A DNA stretch of 41,332 nucleotides from Pseudomonadota bacterium (GCA_011049115.1 DSCM01000129.1:1-41332), one strand, 5' to 3'; positions 26,021 to 36,475 are shown, numbered from the stretch's first letter. Made by a program: numbers and translations. The notes: generated by a model not told the origin, from the letters alone.

Positions 26021-27319
26021 ATGACAAGAAAGATCGTATTTTTCTGCATAATAGCGGCTTTCATGGTCAGCGGCTGCAGCTGGCACATTCCATTTTTCGG
26101 CAGCCAAAAGGTCCAGGAGGAAGAGGCTTTGGTCCAGGATTCCAGCCTGATTGATGACGAACCGCAATACAGCGGCCAATACTCAAGCCAGGCGCCGGTG
26201 CAAAATGCTAATCTTTATCAGCAGCCCATGGCCGACAACAACACATATACCCAGGCCTATGGCCAGCCGGCCCCGGTCGCCGACGCCTTCAAGCCGGGAC
26301 AGCCTTACAATCCCAATCCCAACTATGCGATGAACGCCACTCCAGGTTATTACGGCGCGACTCAGACTCCGGCTTCCAACTATCAGGCCCAGGGCATGGC
26401 CACCGCGCAACCGGCTTACGGTATGACGGCCGCGCCGGTTTATTCGGGGACGGGAAACCTCGCTTACGGCGCCTATCCCGAAGCCCAGCCCCTGCAACCG
26501 ATGCACCCAGTTTACGGAAGCGGCCTGGAAGCGACCCTGCCGGGAGGAATAGTGGAAAGCAATGCTGCTGGAAGCTCATTTTTCGGAGCCCCTGCAAACG
26601 AAGCTTTTTCTTTCAGCGGAATCAAGCGTAAAGTGCTGTTTTTAATAAGTTATCCGCAACACGGACTCAGTACTTCGCCGCAGGATGCCTTCAGCCAGAA
26701 AATCTTTCAGCAACTGGCCACAGCTCCCGGCATCAACCTGATTCCCCGCGAGGCCGTTGAGCAATACAGCCGTACGGCTCAGGTTTACAATCTATCGCTG
26801 GATACCCAGGCCCGAATCAGCCAACTGGGTCAGGAGCTCGGAGCTCATGCCATAATTCTGGAAAAAATTCACTTTTCCGGCAATTACAACTATATGGGCG
26901 GCGCCTACAATACGCCGACCCAGCAGGTTGAATTGCAGTTGCTGGACGCGACCACCGGCTATCCGGTCAAGAGCTATAATTTAAACCCCGCGACCCCGGG
27001 TTCGGAACAGGTTATCGGCAGTCTGGTCGGCCATGTCCGAATGATCGATTGGAGCGCCAGGGTCATCCAGGTTGAAAATCAGCGCCTTCTGATTAATGCC
27101 GGGCGCATGAGCGGGCTGCAAGCGGGCCAGAATCTGAGGGTTTACGCCAAAGGCAGCGAAATCAAAGACCCAGGCACCAGGCTTTCCCTGGGGCAGGCCC
27201 AGGGAGCCCTCAAGGGAACCGTTAAAATAGTGGATTTTTTTGGTCTCGACGGAGCCATCTGTGAACCCCTGGCCAATGGCAAATTCGCTCAGGACGACAT
27301 GGTCAAGGCGGTTGAATAA
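26021..27319 (+). CDS. Lipoprotein with FlgT-like C-terminal half
   Basis: 432 aa. Lipoprotein signal MTRKIVFFCIIAAFMVSGC with a lipobox ending at Cys19. Residues about 45-175 are a low-complexity linker rich in Tyr, Pro, Gln, Asn and Ala, probably unfolded. Residues about 200-320 look like the TolB-N/CsgG-type domain (KRKVLFLISYPQHG ... QKIFQQLATAPGINLIPREAV ... GAHAIILEKIHF ... QVELQLLDATTGYPVKSYNL). The end (about 345-432) is a small beta module with NAGRMSGLQAGQNLRVY and KIVDFFGLDGAICEP. This order recalls FlgT middle and C-terminal domains of the flagellar H-ring, but no flagellar gene is nearby. It shares its last module with the next gene. AAGGAG lies 8 nt before the ATG. Confidence 0.8.
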   Translation: MTRKIVFFCIIAAFMVSGCSWHIPFFGSQKVQEEEALVQDSSLIDDEPQYSGQYSSQAPVQNANLYQQPMADNNTYTQAYGQPAPVADAFKPGQPYNPNPNYAMNATPGYYGATQTPASNYQAQGMATAQPAYGMTAAPVYSGTGNLAYGAYPEAQPLQPMHPVYGSGLEATLPGGIVESNAAGSSFFGAPANEAFSFSGIKRKVLFLISYPQHGLSTSPQDAFSQKIFQQLATAPGINLIPREAVEQYSRTAQVYNLSLDTQARISQLGQELGAHAIILEKIHFSGNYNYMGGAYNTPTQQVELQLLDATTGYPVKSYNLNPATPGSEQVIGSLVGHVRMIDWSARVIQVENQRLLINAGRMSGLQAGQNLRVYAKGSEIKDPGTRLSLGQAQGALKGTVKIVDFFGLDGAICEPLANGKFAQDDMVKAVE

Positions 27320-27402
27320 TTTTCCCTGCGCCCCCTGCACGGGGCTGGAAGAAGGCTTTGCATCCCCGTTATTTTTCAACCCTTGACCTGAAATCACACT
27401 GC

Positions 27403-28611
27403 ATGAAACCTTTTCCGTGCCGGCCACGTGGGCTCTTGCTCTTACTTTTCACCCTTATTTTCGGGCTTGGCGGCTGCAGTCTTCCCTTTCTTCCCCGCCT
27501 CGAAATCGATCGTTTTCCCGAAGACAGCCGCTTCAATTTCGAGACCATGGAGGTCAAGGGCGTGGTTTATATTCGGGTAAGCAACCCCCAAGCGTCGTCG
27601 GACCCGGAAGCAACGCCGACGCTCTGGATACCGATGCAGGTCTATCACGCGGGCCGGTACCAAGCCTATCATGAAAGCGCCTCAATCCCCGAGGTGGCTG
27701 CGTTAACGGGGGAAAAAGCAGAAGAGAACACGCCGGATCAGGAAACTCCCTGGGCGGAAAGCTCTCCGAGCCCCCCCCCAGCCGTCGAGGAAGAAACCCT
27801 GCAGAGCCAAGCGGCCGAGGCCGACAGCGCGGAGGAGACGCCTCTGCTTAGGCGCCGGGCTTTTTTCTTTCCTTCCCGCAGCAGTATTCTCCGGCCTGAA
27901 CTGGTCAGTCTGCTGATCATGGAACTTGAAGAAAAACTCCCGTTACGGGTCCAGCAAAATCTTGAAGAAAATTTTGCGGGACCATACCGACTGCTGACTC
28001 AGAGAGACGAGCTTCTGCAGGCCGGTCGCGCCTGGCTGCGGCAACAGGAGCAACCACTGACGGCGCAATTTATCATCTTTCTGAGCCAGCGTGCCGGAAC
28101 GAAGCTGCATAATTACACCTGTGACTGGATTGACAGCCAGACCGGGGAAAATGTCGCCTCCTTCACCTTCAGAGAAACCTCAACCGGCCAGCTACTACGC
28201 CCTCTGGTTCCCAATGATCCAGTTCCCCTGCGTAAACTCGTCAGTGCAGCTTCCTGGTGGTGTCGAATCAGTCCGCAAAATCAAACTCAAGTTGTCGTTG
28301 AAGCCGGGCATCGCAGCCGCCTCCGCCAAGGGCGGCAACTTGAGGTTTTCGCCGCCACGAAGGTCATCAAGGATCCCATTAACGGTAAGATTCTGGGCTT
28401 AAGCTTCATCCAACCCCTCGGCAGAATGACAATCATCGATTTTTTCGGGGATGACGGCAGCATCGGCCAGATGGAAGGCGACAGCGGAACAACCTTTCCC
28501 GTAGCCTATGCGACCGAGATCCCGGCATTGCTCCAGCAAGAGCAGAAACCATACCAACCCATGACTCAGACGCAACCTGAAAACCACTCGCCGCCAACCG
28601 CACAGGAGTAA
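27403..28611 (+). CDS. Lipoprotein, paralogue of the preceding one
   Basis: 402 aa from ATG 27403. Lipoprotein signal ([17 protein letters not shown]), lipobox GLGGC. An acidic Pro/Glu linker spans about residues 105-160. A TolB-N/CsgG-like region follows ([22 protein letters not shown] ... [14 protein letters not shown] ... [12 protein letters not shown] ... [15 protein letters not shown]). The C-terminal module has [27 protein letters not shown] and [15 protein letters not shown], aligning with NAGRMSGLQAGQNLRVYA, EIKDP and VKIVDFFGLDGAICE of the preceding lipoprotein. The pair is best explained by duplication. No good ribosome site precedes ATG 27403; TTG 27358 has one but would give an unusually long signal. 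ilvD follows after 4 bp. Confidence 0.75.
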   Translation: MKPFPCRPRGLLLLLFTLIFGLGGCSLPFLPRLEIDRFPEDSRFNFETMEVKGVVYIRVSNPQASSDPEATPTLWIPMQVYHAGRYQAYHESASIPEVAALTGEKAEENTPDQETPWAESSPSPPPAVEEETLQSQAAEADSAEETPLLRRRAFFFPSRSSILRPELVSLLIMELEEKLPLRVQQNLEENFAGPYRLLTQRDELLQAGRAWLRQQEQPLTAQFIIFLSQRAGTKLHNYTCDWIDSQTGENVASFTFRETSTGQLLRPLVPNDPVPLRKLVSAASWWCRISPQNQTQVVVEAGHRSRLRQGRQLEVFAATKVIKDPINGKILGLSFIQPLGRMTIIDFFGDDGSIGQMEGDSGTTFPVAYATEIPALLQQEQKPYQPMTQTQPENHSPPTAQE

Positions 28612-28615
28612 ATCT

Positions 28616-30280
28616 ATGCGCTCTCATCTCATAACCAGAGGCGCGGAAAGGGCTCCGCATCGTTCCCTGCTTAAAGCCCTCGGCTATACCGACAGCGAAC
28701 TGCAACGCCCCTTAATCGGCATCGCCCAGTCGGCCAACGAAGTTATTCCAGGCCATCTCCACCTCAACCAGATCTGCGCCGCGGTCAAGGCCGGGATTCG
28801 CATGGCCGGCGGCACGCCGATGGAATTTTCGACAATCGGGATCTGCGACGGCATCGCCATGGGCCATGAGGGCATGAAATATTCGCTGGCCTCCCGGGAA
28901 TTGATCGCCGATTCAGTGGAAAGCATGGCTCGGGCTTATCCTTTTGACGGCCTGGTCCTGCTCCCTAATTGTGACAAGATTGTGCCGGGGATGATCATGG
29001 CTGGGGCACGACTTGATTTGCCCACCATTGTTATCTGCGGCGGCCCCATGCGCACCGGAAACTGCGCCGGCCGACAGATTGATCTGATCACGGTTTTCGA
29101 GGGCATGGGAAAACTTAAGATCGGTGCAATCAGCCCGGAAGAACTCAGCGATCTGGAAAATTCAGCCTGTCCCGGGGCGGGCTCGTGCAGCGGCATGTTT
29201 ACCGCCAATTCGATGAACTGTCTGACCGAAGCCCTGGGAATCGCCCTGCCCGGCAACGGCACCATTCTCGCGGTTGACGCGGCCCGCATTCGCCTGGCCA
29301 AGGAAAGCGGCATTGCCATCATGAATCTGGTGGCACAGCAAATTAATTTTCGCCGGATTCTGACCCTGGAGGCCTTTCATAATGCCCTGGCGGTCGACAT
29401 GGCCTTCGGAGGATCGACCAACACCTCACTACACCTGCCGGCCATTGCCCATGAAGCCGGACTCAATCTGGAGCTGTCCGAGTTTAACCGGGCCAGCGCC
29501 AGGACCCCCCATCTCTGCAACCTGTCGCCAGGGGGCCCGGATCACCTGGAAGATCTGCATCAGGCGGGAGGAGTCAGCGCCATCATGAAAATCCTGGCGG
29601 AAAAAGGTCTGATAAACGGCCGCTGCCTGACGGTCAGCGGCAAGCCCCTGGCTGATCATCTAAGCCATCCGGCGGTTCGCGTGACCAATTTCGAAGTGAT
29701 CAGACCTTTGCACAATCCCTATCACCAAACCGGCGGGCTGGCGATTCTGACCGGCAACCTGGCCGGCGAAGGTGCGGTTGTCAAGGAAGCGGCCGTGGCC
29801 GGAGAAATGCTGCGTCACCAGGGCCCGGCCCGGGTCTTTGAGAGCGAGGAAGAAGCCTTTACCGCCATCATTGCCCAAAAAATTAACCCGGGCGAAGTTG
29901 TCGTTATTCGCTATGAGGGCCCGCGCGGCGGACCCGGTATGCGCGAGATGCTCTCGCCGACGGCGGCGTTGGCCGGGATCGGACTCGACAAAGAGGTCGC
30001 CCTGTTAACCGACGGCCGCTTTTCCGGCGGCACCCGGGGCGCCGCTATCGGCCACATTTCCCCCGAAGCCGCCGTCGGAGGTTTACTGGCGCTGGTGGAG
30101 GAAGGCGACCAGATAAAAATCGATATTCCGGGCCGCAGCCTGGAATTGCTGGTCGCGGAAGACGAATTAGCTCGACGGCGCGCCTTGTGGCAAGCTCCGG
30201 CCGCCAAGATCACACAAGGATATCTGGCCCGCTACGCCCGCGGGGTCGGCTCGGCGGCCGGCGGCGCGGTCATGAGCTGA
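28616..30280 (+). CDS. ilvD: Dihydroxy-acid dehydratase IlvD
   Basis: Converts 2,3-dihydroxy-isovalerate and -methylvalerate to the 2-keto acids in valine/isoleucine synthesis, using an Fe-S cluster. Motifs: [45 protein letters not shown] (cluster Cys), [19 protein letters not shown] (cluster Cys) and [18 protein letters not shown] near the C-terminus. 554 aa, normal for the bacterial short form. GGAG lies 7 nt before the ATG. Its close position behind two lipoprotein genes is functionally odd and may only reflect shared transcription. A small hairpin follows at 30297-30313 but has no T-run. Confidence 0.96.
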   Translation: MRSHLITRGAERAPHRSLLKALGYTDSELQRPLIGIAQSANEVIPGHLHLNQICAAVKAGIRMAGGTPMEFSTIGICDGIAMGHEGMKYSLASRELIADSVESMARAYPFDGLVLLPNCDKIVPGMIMAGARLDLPTIVICGGPMRTGNCAGRQIDLITVFEGMGKLKIGAISPEELSDLENSACPGAGSCSGMFTANSMNCLTEALGIALPGNGTILAVDAARIRLAKESGIAIMNLVAQQINFRRILTLEAFHNALAVDMAFGGSTNTSLHLPAIAHEAGLNLELSEFNRASARTPHLCNLSPGGPDHLEDLHQAGGVSAIMKILAEKGLINGRCLTVSGKPLADHLSHPAVRVTNFEVIRPLHNPYHQTGGLAILTGNLAGEGAVVKEAAVAGEMLRHQGPARVFESEEEAFTAIIAQKINPGEVVVIRYEGPRGGPGMREMLSPTAALAGIGLDKEVALLTDGRFSGGTRGAAIGHISPEAAVGGLLALVEEGDQIKIDIPGRSLELLVAEDELARRRALWQAPAAKITQGYLARYARGVGSAAGGAVMS

Positions 30281-30439
30281 AAACGGGAAAACAAAACCCT
30301 AACGCAATTAGGGCTTGCCTGATGGTAATTTGCAACCACCTGAATGAAATCAGTTTTTGAGTCAGATTACGGGGAAAAGTTACGCCTGCATAAGATAACG
30401 ACAACGGCTTTGAATCAATGCCTGGGAGGGAGTGCGCTT

Positions 30440-30775
30440 ATGGAAGACTGCCTGTTCTGCAAAATCGTCAAGGGAATCATCCCAGCCGACAAAGTCTATG
30501 AAGATGAGAATTTTCTTGCCTTTAAAGATATCAACCCGAAGGCCCCGGTTCACCTGCTGATTATTCCTAAAAAACATTACGCGACCATCAATGATATTCC
30601 GGATACGGAAATGGAAATCATCGCCGAGATCCACCGGGTCATCAAAAAACTGGCGCAGGACTTCGCGGTAGCGGAAAGCGGCTACCGGATTCTGGCCAAT
30701 GTCAATCGGGAAGGGGGACAGGTGGTGTATCATGTCCACTACCACCTGATCGGCGGACGTCTGCTGCGCGGCTGA
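30440..30775 (+). CDS. HIT-family nucleotide phosphohydrolase
   Basis: 111 aa. Histidine-triad motif HVHYHLIGG near residue 100 and the family start DCLFCKIVKGIIPADKVYED with two Cys of a zinc site. HIT proteins hydrolyse AMP-lysine or adenosine phosphoramidates; the physiological substrate is unknown. ATG 30440 has GGGAGGG 9 nt upstream; the longer frame upstream is rejected. The methyltransferase gene follows by 37 bp. Confidence 0.92.
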   Translation: MEDCLFCKIVKGIIPADKVYEDENFLAFKDINPKAPVHLLIIPKKHYATINDIPDTEMEIIAEIHRVIKKLAQDFAVAESGYRILANVNREGGQVVYHVHYHLIGGRLLRG

Positions 30776-30812
30776 CGCGACCTTCAGCCGCAACCGGCAA
30801 GGGAGTGGTGAT

Positions 30813-31832
30813 ATGAGCTCGACCAGCCTGAATCTGACCAGCGCCTACTATACCGGCGACCATCCCAGCCTACTCTGGGAAATGACGGTCTGTCAATCGC
30901 TCGGTGACGGAGACGGCGCCTTTGCAAAAACCCTGCAGCGCCCACAGGCCTATGGCCGCCGGCTGGCAAAATTTTTGCTGGACCGGGGCCTGCCCGCAAA
31001 CTGCGGCGAGCTTGTCGAGGTCGGCGGCGGTTATGGAACGCTGATGGCGGCCCTGCTTGAAGTTATCCGCCCGCAAAGCGTAACCATGGTGGATATTTCT
31101 CCCCGCCTGCTTGCGATTCAACAACAAAGACTTTCACTATATCAAGCCGAATTTTACGGTCAGGATATTTTCACCTGGCTTGAGAACAACCGGCAAGCCT
31201 CGTCCGAGCTTATCATTCTCAATGAAGTTATCGGAGATTTGCCGACCATCACCGAGATCAGCAAAAACACCTTACAATCACTTCTTAAGCGCAGCGATCT
31301 GAAAAGTTGTACAGAGTCCGCCCGTTTCGAGCAGCAGCTGGATGAAACGCAACTGCTGCTCGAATGCGCCCGTCAGATTACCGCTTACGGACTCGATCTG
31401 GCCGAACTACCGGAAAGCTTTAATTTCAATTACGGAGCACTGCTTGTTCTGGAAATGCTGGCCCGGACCAACATCAAACGCGCCGTGATCACGGAACACG
31501 GCTGCGATACCATGCTGCCTTACCCCTTTTCCCTCTATGCAGCCATCACCCCCCCGGTCAGCAACCGCAATCCGCGCCGCATCCACCTCAAGGATCATGA
31601 CGAGTATAGCATCCGCTTCGACCATCTTGAAAAAACGGCGCGAAGCTTGAATTTCACGGTACAACGCTTTCATCTCTTCGAGCTTCTGCAAATGCGTTTC
31701 GATGACGAAATCCACGCCCTTTTAGAGGGCCACCGGCCGACCTCTGAGAAACAGGAAATTTTTCTCGAATTTTACGAGCACGCGGCAGAATACCAGGGCC
31801 TGTATCTGGAGCGCCGTCCGGATTCCCTGTAA
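30813..31832 (+). CDS. Putative SAM-dependent methyltransferase (MidA-like)
   Basis: 339 aa. A Rossmann-type SAM-binding motif is clear (GELVEVGGGYGTLMAALLEV, about residues 67-86), followed by VTMVDISPRL and the post-strand motif LIILNEVIGDLPTITEI. That last motif recalls the NE...DALP motif of MidA/NDUFAF7 protein arginine methyltransferases, but the similarity is limited. The C-terminal half contains a long SIRFDHLEKTARSLNFTVQ segment like that of late methyltransferase domains. Substrate unknown. The gene ends at a bidirectional-type hairpin. Confidence 0.6.
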   Translation: MSSTSLNLTSAYYTGDHPSLLWEMTVCQSLGDGDGAFAKTLQRPQAYGRRLAKFLLDRGLPANCGELVEVGGGYGTLMAALLEVIRPQSVTMVDISPRLLAIQQQRLSLYQAEFYGQDIFTWLENNRQASSELIILNEVIGDLPTITEISKNTLQSLLKRSDLKSCTESARFEQQLDETQLLLECARQITAYGLDLAELPESFNFNYGALLVLEMLARTNIKRAVITEHGCDTMLPYPFSLYAAITPPVSNRNPRRIHLKDHDEYSIRFDHLEKTARSLNFTVQRFHLFELLQMRFDDEIHALLEGHRPTSEKQEIFLEFYEHAAEYQGLYLERRPDSL

Positions 31833-31834
31833 AC

Positions 31835-31868
31835 CAAGAAGCCGGCCCTCCGCGGAGCCGGCTTCTTG
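31835..31868. terminator. Hairpin terminator at the 3' end of the methyltransferase gene
   Basis: Perfect 12-bp stem CAAGAAGCCGGC (31835-31846) / GCCGGCTTCTTG (31857-31868) with a 10-nt GC-rich loop. It lies between two convergent genes. The T-tract is interrupted (TTCTTGACTTTG), so termination efficiency is uncertain. Confidence 0.7.
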
Positions 31869-31885
31869 ACTTTGTTCAACATCCT

Positions 31886-31909
31886 AAAACTATTCAGTCA
31901 CCTGAATAG
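31886..31909 (-). terminator. Intrinsic terminator of the propionyl-CoA synthetase gene
   Basis: On the minus strand CTATTCAG-GTGA-CTGAATAG (31909-31890) is followed by TTTT (31889-31886). The 8-bp stem with tetraloop begins 36 bp after the stop codon. Confidence 0.65.
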
Positions 31910-31944
31910 CTGCAATGAATTTCGGCCGAGCGCCAAGAAAAAGA

Positions 31945-33855
31945 TTAAGCTTTGCGCGCTTTTCCATATCCGATTTTAGTGACCGCTTCTTCGATTTCCC
32001 CTAAAACCGCGGGGTCATCAATGGTTGACGGCACCGAATACTTTTCATTATCGGCAATCTTGCGAATGGTGCCGCGCAGAATCTTTCCGGAACGGGTTTT
32101 AGGCAGACGGGCAACTTCGGTGGCAACCTTGAAACAGGCGACCGCGCCGATCTGTTCCCGCACCATCTGCACACACTCTTTTGCAATTTCGGCCGGGTCC
32201 TTGGTGACCCCGGCTTTCAGCACGAAAAATCCGACCGGCACCTGCCCCTTGAGCTCGTCCTCGACTCCGAGAACCGCGCACTCGGCAACATCGGGATGGG
32301 TCGCGACAATCTCTTCCATGCCGCCGGTGGAAAGACGATGCCCGGCAACGTTAATGACATCGTCAACCCGGCCCATAATGTAAACATAGCCCTCGTCGTC
32401 AATATAACCGCCGTCACCGGTGAAATAATAACCGGGGTAGACGCTGACATATGACTCGACATAACGCTGATCCTGCTGCCAGAGGGTCGGCAGACAGCCC
32501 GGTGGCAGGGGCAATTTAATCGTGACGATGCCTTCTTGATTCGCTCCCAACTCTTTGCCGTCACCATCCAGAATTTTCACATTATAGCCGGGCACGGCTT
32601 TGGTCGGAGAGCCCGGCTTGATCGGAAACTGCTCGATCCCCAGACAATTGGCGGCAATCGCCCAGCCGGTTTCGGTCTGCCACCAGTGGTCAATAACCGG
32701 AATACGCAGAAGATTAGCGGCCCAGTGATAGGTATCGGGGTCAAGACGCTCACCGGCCAGAAAGAGATATTTAAACTCGGAAAGATCATATTTTTTCAAC
32801 AGCTCCCCATTGGGATCTTCCCTTTTAATCGCCCGAAAGGCGGTCGGCGCGGTGAAAAGAACCTTCACCTTATGTTCGGAAATCACCCGCCAGAAGGCAC
32901 CGGCATCGGGGGTACCGATCGGTTTACCCTCGTAAAGGATGGTCGTGCAGCCCAGAAAAAGCGGCGCATAGACAATATAAGAGTGGCCGACAACCCAGCC
33001 GACATCGGAGGCCGCCCAATAGACATCTCCGGGCTCAACCCCGTAAACCTGGCGCATGCTTTGCTTCAGAGCGACCACATGACCACCATTATCGCGAACC
33101 ACCCCTTTGGGAATCCCAGTAGTTCCGGAAGTATAGAGAATATAAAGGGGATCAGTCGCCTTGACTGTCGTGCATGGAGCCGGCTCGGCCTGGGCATAAA
33201 CTTCATTCCAATCCAGATCACGTCCGGGAATCAGTACAGACTGAACCTGCGGCCGTTGAAAAATTATACATTTCTCAGGTTTGACCGCCGCCAGTTTGAT
33301 CGCCTGATCGAGAAGCGGCTTATAGGGAATGACCTTGCTCGCGCCTTCCAACCCGCAGGAGGCGGAGATCATCAACTTCGGCTTGGCGTCGTCGATGCGA
33401 ATCGCCAGTTCATTGGGTGCGAACCCCCCGAAAACCACGGAATGGACGGCGCCGATCCGGGCACAGGCAAGCATGGCGACCACCGTCTCGGGAATCATCG
33501 GCATGTAGATGACGACCGTGTCCCCCTTGCCCACACCCTGCGCCCGCAACGCGCCGGCAAAACGGGCCACCTGGTCTAAAAGCTCATTATAGGTTATCTT
33601 TTTCACCGTCTGAGTCTGAGGACTGTCATAAATCACGGCAACCTGATCGGCCCGGCCATTTTCGACATGGTAATCCAGCGCGTTGTAACAAGTATTGAGT
33701 TCGGCACCGGTAAACCAGCGATAAAAATTGGGCGCCGCGGAATCATCCAGAACCTTATCCCATTTCCGGACCCACTGTACATCAGCCGCCGCCGCGGCCC
33801 AATATTCGTTCGGAGACTCAATTGACTGACGATACAGCTCTTCATATTTTCCCAT
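31945..33855 (-). CDS. prpE: Propionyl-CoA synthetase-like acyl-CoA synthetase
   Basis: Cytoplasmic AMP-forming ligase of the Acs/PrpE/ACSS3 group; activates propionate (or acetate) to the acyl-CoA. 636 aa. Motifs: YTSGTTGIPKGVVRDNGGH (ATP-binding loop with the PrpE-type RDNGGH), GHSYIVYAPL, WWQTETGW, YYFTGDGGYIDDEGYVYIMGRVDDVINVAGHRLSTGGMEE and [11 protein letters not shown], whose Lys is the usual acetylation site. The RDNGGH motif favours propionyl-CoA synthetase over acetyl-CoA synthetase; strict specificity is inferred. ATG 33855 has GGAGG 7 nt upstream. It diverges from acs at 34505. Confidence 0.85.
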   Translation of the reverse strand: MGKYEELYRQSIESPNEYWAAAAADVQWVRKWDKVLDDSAAPNFYRWFTGAELNTCYNALDYHVENGRADQVAVIYDSPQTQTVKKITYNELLDQVARFAGALRAQGVGKGDTVVIYMPMIPETVVAMLACARIGAVHSVVFGGFAPNELAIRIDDAKPKLMISASCGLEGASKVIPYKPLLDQAIKLAAVKPEKCIIFQRPQVQSVLIPGRDLDWNEVYAQAEPAPCTTVKATDPLYILYTSGTTGIPKGVVRDNGGHVVALKQSMRQVYGVEPGDVYWAASDVGWVVGHSYIVYAPLFLGCTTILYEGKPIGTPDAGAFWRVISEHKVKVLFTAPTAFRAIKREDPNGELLKKYDLSEFKYLFLAGERLDPDTYHWAANLLRIPVIDHWWQTETGWAIAANCLGIEQFPIKPGSPTKAVPGYNVKILDGDGKELGANQEGIVTIKLPLPPGCLPTLWQQDQRYVESYVSVYPGYYFTGDGGYIDDEGYVYIMGRVDDVINVAGHRLSTGGMEEIVATHPDVAECAVLGVEDELKGQVPVGFFVLKAGVTKDPAEIAKECVQMVREQIGAVACFKVATEVARLPKTRSGKILRGTIRKIADNEKYSVPSTIDDPAVLGEIEEAVTKIGYGKARKA

Positions 33856-33969
33856 CTGCAAACCTCCTCAAAACTCAATTGAAACATACCCTGCCAGATG
33901 CCGAAAGCCGGATAAAACACACCCGGCCAGCATTGCGAAAAATAGCGCATAACTTGGACAATTAAAATA

Positions 33970-33989
33970 ATGGTTTACCACTAAACCAT
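33970..33989. repeat. 8-bp palindrome, candidate operator
   Basis: Perfect arms ATGGTTTA and TAAACCAT around CCAC, 115 bp upstream of the prpE start. Size and TGGT...ACCA symmetry are like operators of dimeric helix-turn-helix regulators (GntR-type sites look similar). The regulator is not in the window. Confidence 0.5.
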
Positions 33990-34307
33990 CCGCGCCGAGA
34001 AGTCAAGCGCAATCTGTATACAAAGCATTCCAATCCTAACCACCTTTATATTTCTTTCGAAAGACACGGTCCCGACAAGACAAACCAAAGCGCCGATTCC
34101 ACTTTAACTCTTAACGTAAACTGGCATAACAATTCAAATTCACATGCCAACCCAGCGTGATAAAGAAGCTATCTAACATTAAAATTTGTATTTTATTTTA
34201 CGCTGAGCCAATCCCGGCAAATCCCTTATCCGGCATTCTTTCCGGCGCCGGCAAGCGTTTGTCGAACCCGGACGGCGTCCTTTAAATTCAATTAATATAA
34301 TTTTTGC

Positions 34308-34336
34308 TTGACATTTTTATAACGCTCTTATAGAAC
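34308..34336 (+). promoter_or_regulatory. Sigma-70 promoter of acs
   Basis: TTGACA (34308-34313), 17-nt spacer, TAGAAC (34331-34336). It lies in AT-rich DNA and gives a leader of about 160 nt. Confidence 0.65.
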
Positions 34337-34504
34337 ATACCGACCCGACATGATAAATACAATAACCCAGGACTTCTCCACTGTCCTCGGGACATTTGTA
34401 TTTTGTATGTTTTCGGCAGCCTACCCCCTCCTCAGCGCGCCGGAAAAACGGGGAACATCAGCCCACAGTAAACCGCCAACCCTATACGAGCAGGAGAGTT
34501 ATCA

Positions 34505-36475
34505 ATGGCAGACACCGAACTCAAACAAGTCTACGAAGTTCCAGCCTCTTTCAGAGCGAAAGCTTACTTCAAAAGTCGCGAAGAGTATCAGCAGCTTTAT
34601 GATGAGTCGCTCAGGGATAACGATGGTTTCTGGGCCCGGATCGCCAAGGAATATGTCACCTGGTTCAAGGAGTGGGACCAGGTCCAGGACTGGAAATTCA
34701 GCAAGGATGAAGTCTATCTGAAATGGTTTATCGGCGGCAAGCTCAATGTTTCCTATAACTGCCTGGACCGCCACCTCGCCAAACGGGGCGACCAGACCGC
34801 GATTATCTTTGAAGGCAACGAGCCCACGGTTGACAGAAAGTATACCTACAAAGAGCTACACGAACAGGTCTGCAAATTCGCCAATGTCATGAAAGCCCAC
34901 GGGATTAAAAAGGGCGACCGGGTAACCCTTTATCTGCCGATGATTCCGGAATTGGCCATCTGCATGCTGGCCTGCACCAGAATCGGGGCGATGCACTCCA
35001 TCGTTTTCGGCGGCTTCTCGGCCGATGCCCTCAAGGACCGGATCCTGGACTGCGATTCCAGCTTTCTGATCTCCTGCAACGCCTACTATCGCGGCGCCAA
35101 GGTCATTGACCAGAAGGTCAACGTCGACGCCGCGGTTGCGATGTGTCCGAGCATCAAAAACACCATTATCGTCAAACATGAAAGTGCGGTCGAGGTTCCC
35201 ATGAAGCCCGGCTTCGACCTCTGGTATCACGAGGAAATGGCCAAGGTGGACGCCAATTGCGAACCGGAATGGATGGATGCCGAGGATCCGCTTTTCCTGC
35301 TCTATACCTCCGGCTCCACGGGCAAGCCCAAAGGGGTCATGCACACCACCGGCGGTTATCTGGTCTACACCTCCTTTACACACAAGATTATCTTCGACTA
35401 CCATGACGGCGACATCTATTTCTGCGCCGCCGATATTGGTTGGGTCACCGGCCACTCCTATATTGTCTACGGGCCGTTATGCAACGGCGCGACCACGGTC
35501 ATGTTTGAAGGGGTTCCCAATTATCCTGACGCGGGCCGCTACTGGGATATTATCGGCAAGCACAAGATCAACACCCTCTACACCGCTCCGACCGCGATTC
35601 GCGCGATCGCGGGCCAGGGCGAGCAATACGTTTCCAGTCGGCTGCACAAACTCGACAGTCTGACCCTGCTCGGCACGGTCGGTGAACCGATCAATCCGGA
35701 AGCCTGGAAATGGTATTACGAACTTCCCGGCCGCAGCAAGTGCCCGATCGTCGACACCTGGTGGCAGACCGAAACCGGCGGCATTCTGATCACCGGTCTG
35801 CCCGGCGCCATCGATATGAAACCGGGTTACGCCACCACACCTTTCTTTGGCTGCGATCCGTTGATTGTCGACCCGGTTAGCGGGGTTGAAATCAACGGGC
35901 CCGGCGAAGGAGCCCTTTGCATTCGCAGACCATGGCCGGGTTTGATGCGCGGTGTTTACGGAGACCCGGATCGTTTCCGCACCACCTATTTCATTCAGTA
36001 CGACGGCTATTATTTCACCGGTGACGGCGCCATGCGCGAAGCTAATGGCGATTATCGCCTGATGGGCCGGATTGATGACGTTATCAACGTCTCCGGCCAC
36101 CGCATGGGGACCGCCGAAGTCGAAAGCGCGCTGGTGCTTCATCCCAGCGTCGCCGAAGCTGCGGTTGTCGGCATGCCGCATGAAATCAAAGGACAGGGCA
36201 TCTATGCTTACGTGACCCTGAACGCCGGCATCGAGGGTACAGATGCACTCAAAAAAGAGCTGGTCAGTCTCGTGCGCAAGGAGATCGGACCGATCGCCAG
36301 CCCCGACATGATTCAGTGGGCCCCGGCCCTGCCCAAAACCCGTTCCGGCAAGATTATGCGCCGCATCCTGCGCAAGATCGCGGCCAACGAGGTCGAAGGT
36401 TTCGGAGACACTTCCACCCTGGCCGATCCTTCCGTGGTGCAAAGCCTGGTTGACACCCGCGAAAATCGAGGGTGA
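34505..36475 (+). CDS. acs: Acetyl-CoA synthetase Acs
   Basis: AMP-forming acetate activation to acetyl-CoA. 656 aa, the standard Acs length. Motifs: [33 protein letters not shown], the acyl-pocket region [66 protein letters not shown], and the acetylation/SGK motif [17 protein letters not shown]. The N-terminal Acs cap is present ([26 protein letters not shown]). AGGAGAG lies 6 nt before the ATG. The gene ends in a strong terminator and probably stands alone. It is clearly homologous to the divergent prpE-like gene. Confidence 0.95.
   Translation: MADTELKQVYEVPASFRAKAYFKSREEYQQLYDESLRDNDGFWARIAKEYVTWFKEWDQVQDWKFSKDEVYLKWFIGGKLNVSYNCLDRHLAKRGDQTAIIFEGNEPTVDRKYTYKELHEQVCKFANVMKAHGIKKGDRVTLYLPMIPELAICMLACTRIGAMHSIVFGGFSADALKDRILDCDSSFLISCNAYYRGAKVIDQKVNVDAAVAMCPSIKNTIIVKHESAVEVPMKPGFDLWYHEEMAKVDANCEPEWMDAEDPLFLLYTSGSTGKPKGVMHTTGGYLVYTSFTHKIIFDYHDGDIYFCAADIGWVTGHSYIVYGPLCNGATTVMFEGVPNYPDAGRYWDIIGKHKINTLYTAPTAIRAIAGQGEQYVSSRLHKLDSLTLLGTVGEPINPEAWKWYYELPGRSKCPIVDTWWQTETGGILITGLPGAIDMKPGYATTPFFGCDPLIVDPVSGVEINGPGEGALCIRRPWPGLMRGVYGDPDRFRTTYFIQYDGYYFTGDGAMREANGDYRLMGRIDDVINVSGHRMGTAEVESALVLHPSVAEAAVVGMPHEIKGQGIYAYVTLNAGIEGTDALKKELVSLVRKEIGPIASPDMIQWAPALPKTRSGKIMRRILRKIAANEVEGFGDTSTLADPSVVQSLVDTRENRG

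Larger units (their letters stand above)
33856..34504. promoter_or_regulatory. Divergent prpE-acs control region
   Basis: About 650 bp without a gene. It holds a palindrome ATGGTTTA-CCAC-TAAACCAT (33970-33989) upstream of prpE and the acs promoter at 34308. The acs leader contains two overlapping short hairpins, AGGAC/GTCCT (34369-34387) and TGTCC/GGACA (34382-34394), that exclude each other. A minus-strand TTGACT at about 34005 is too poorly matched to call a prpE promoter. Confidence 0.55.

Noticed and set aside
30297-30313. CCCTAA-CGCAA-TTAGGG hairpin after ilvD as a terminator
   Set aside because: The stem is only 6 bp and is followed by CTTGCC rather than a T-run. It is too weak to call.
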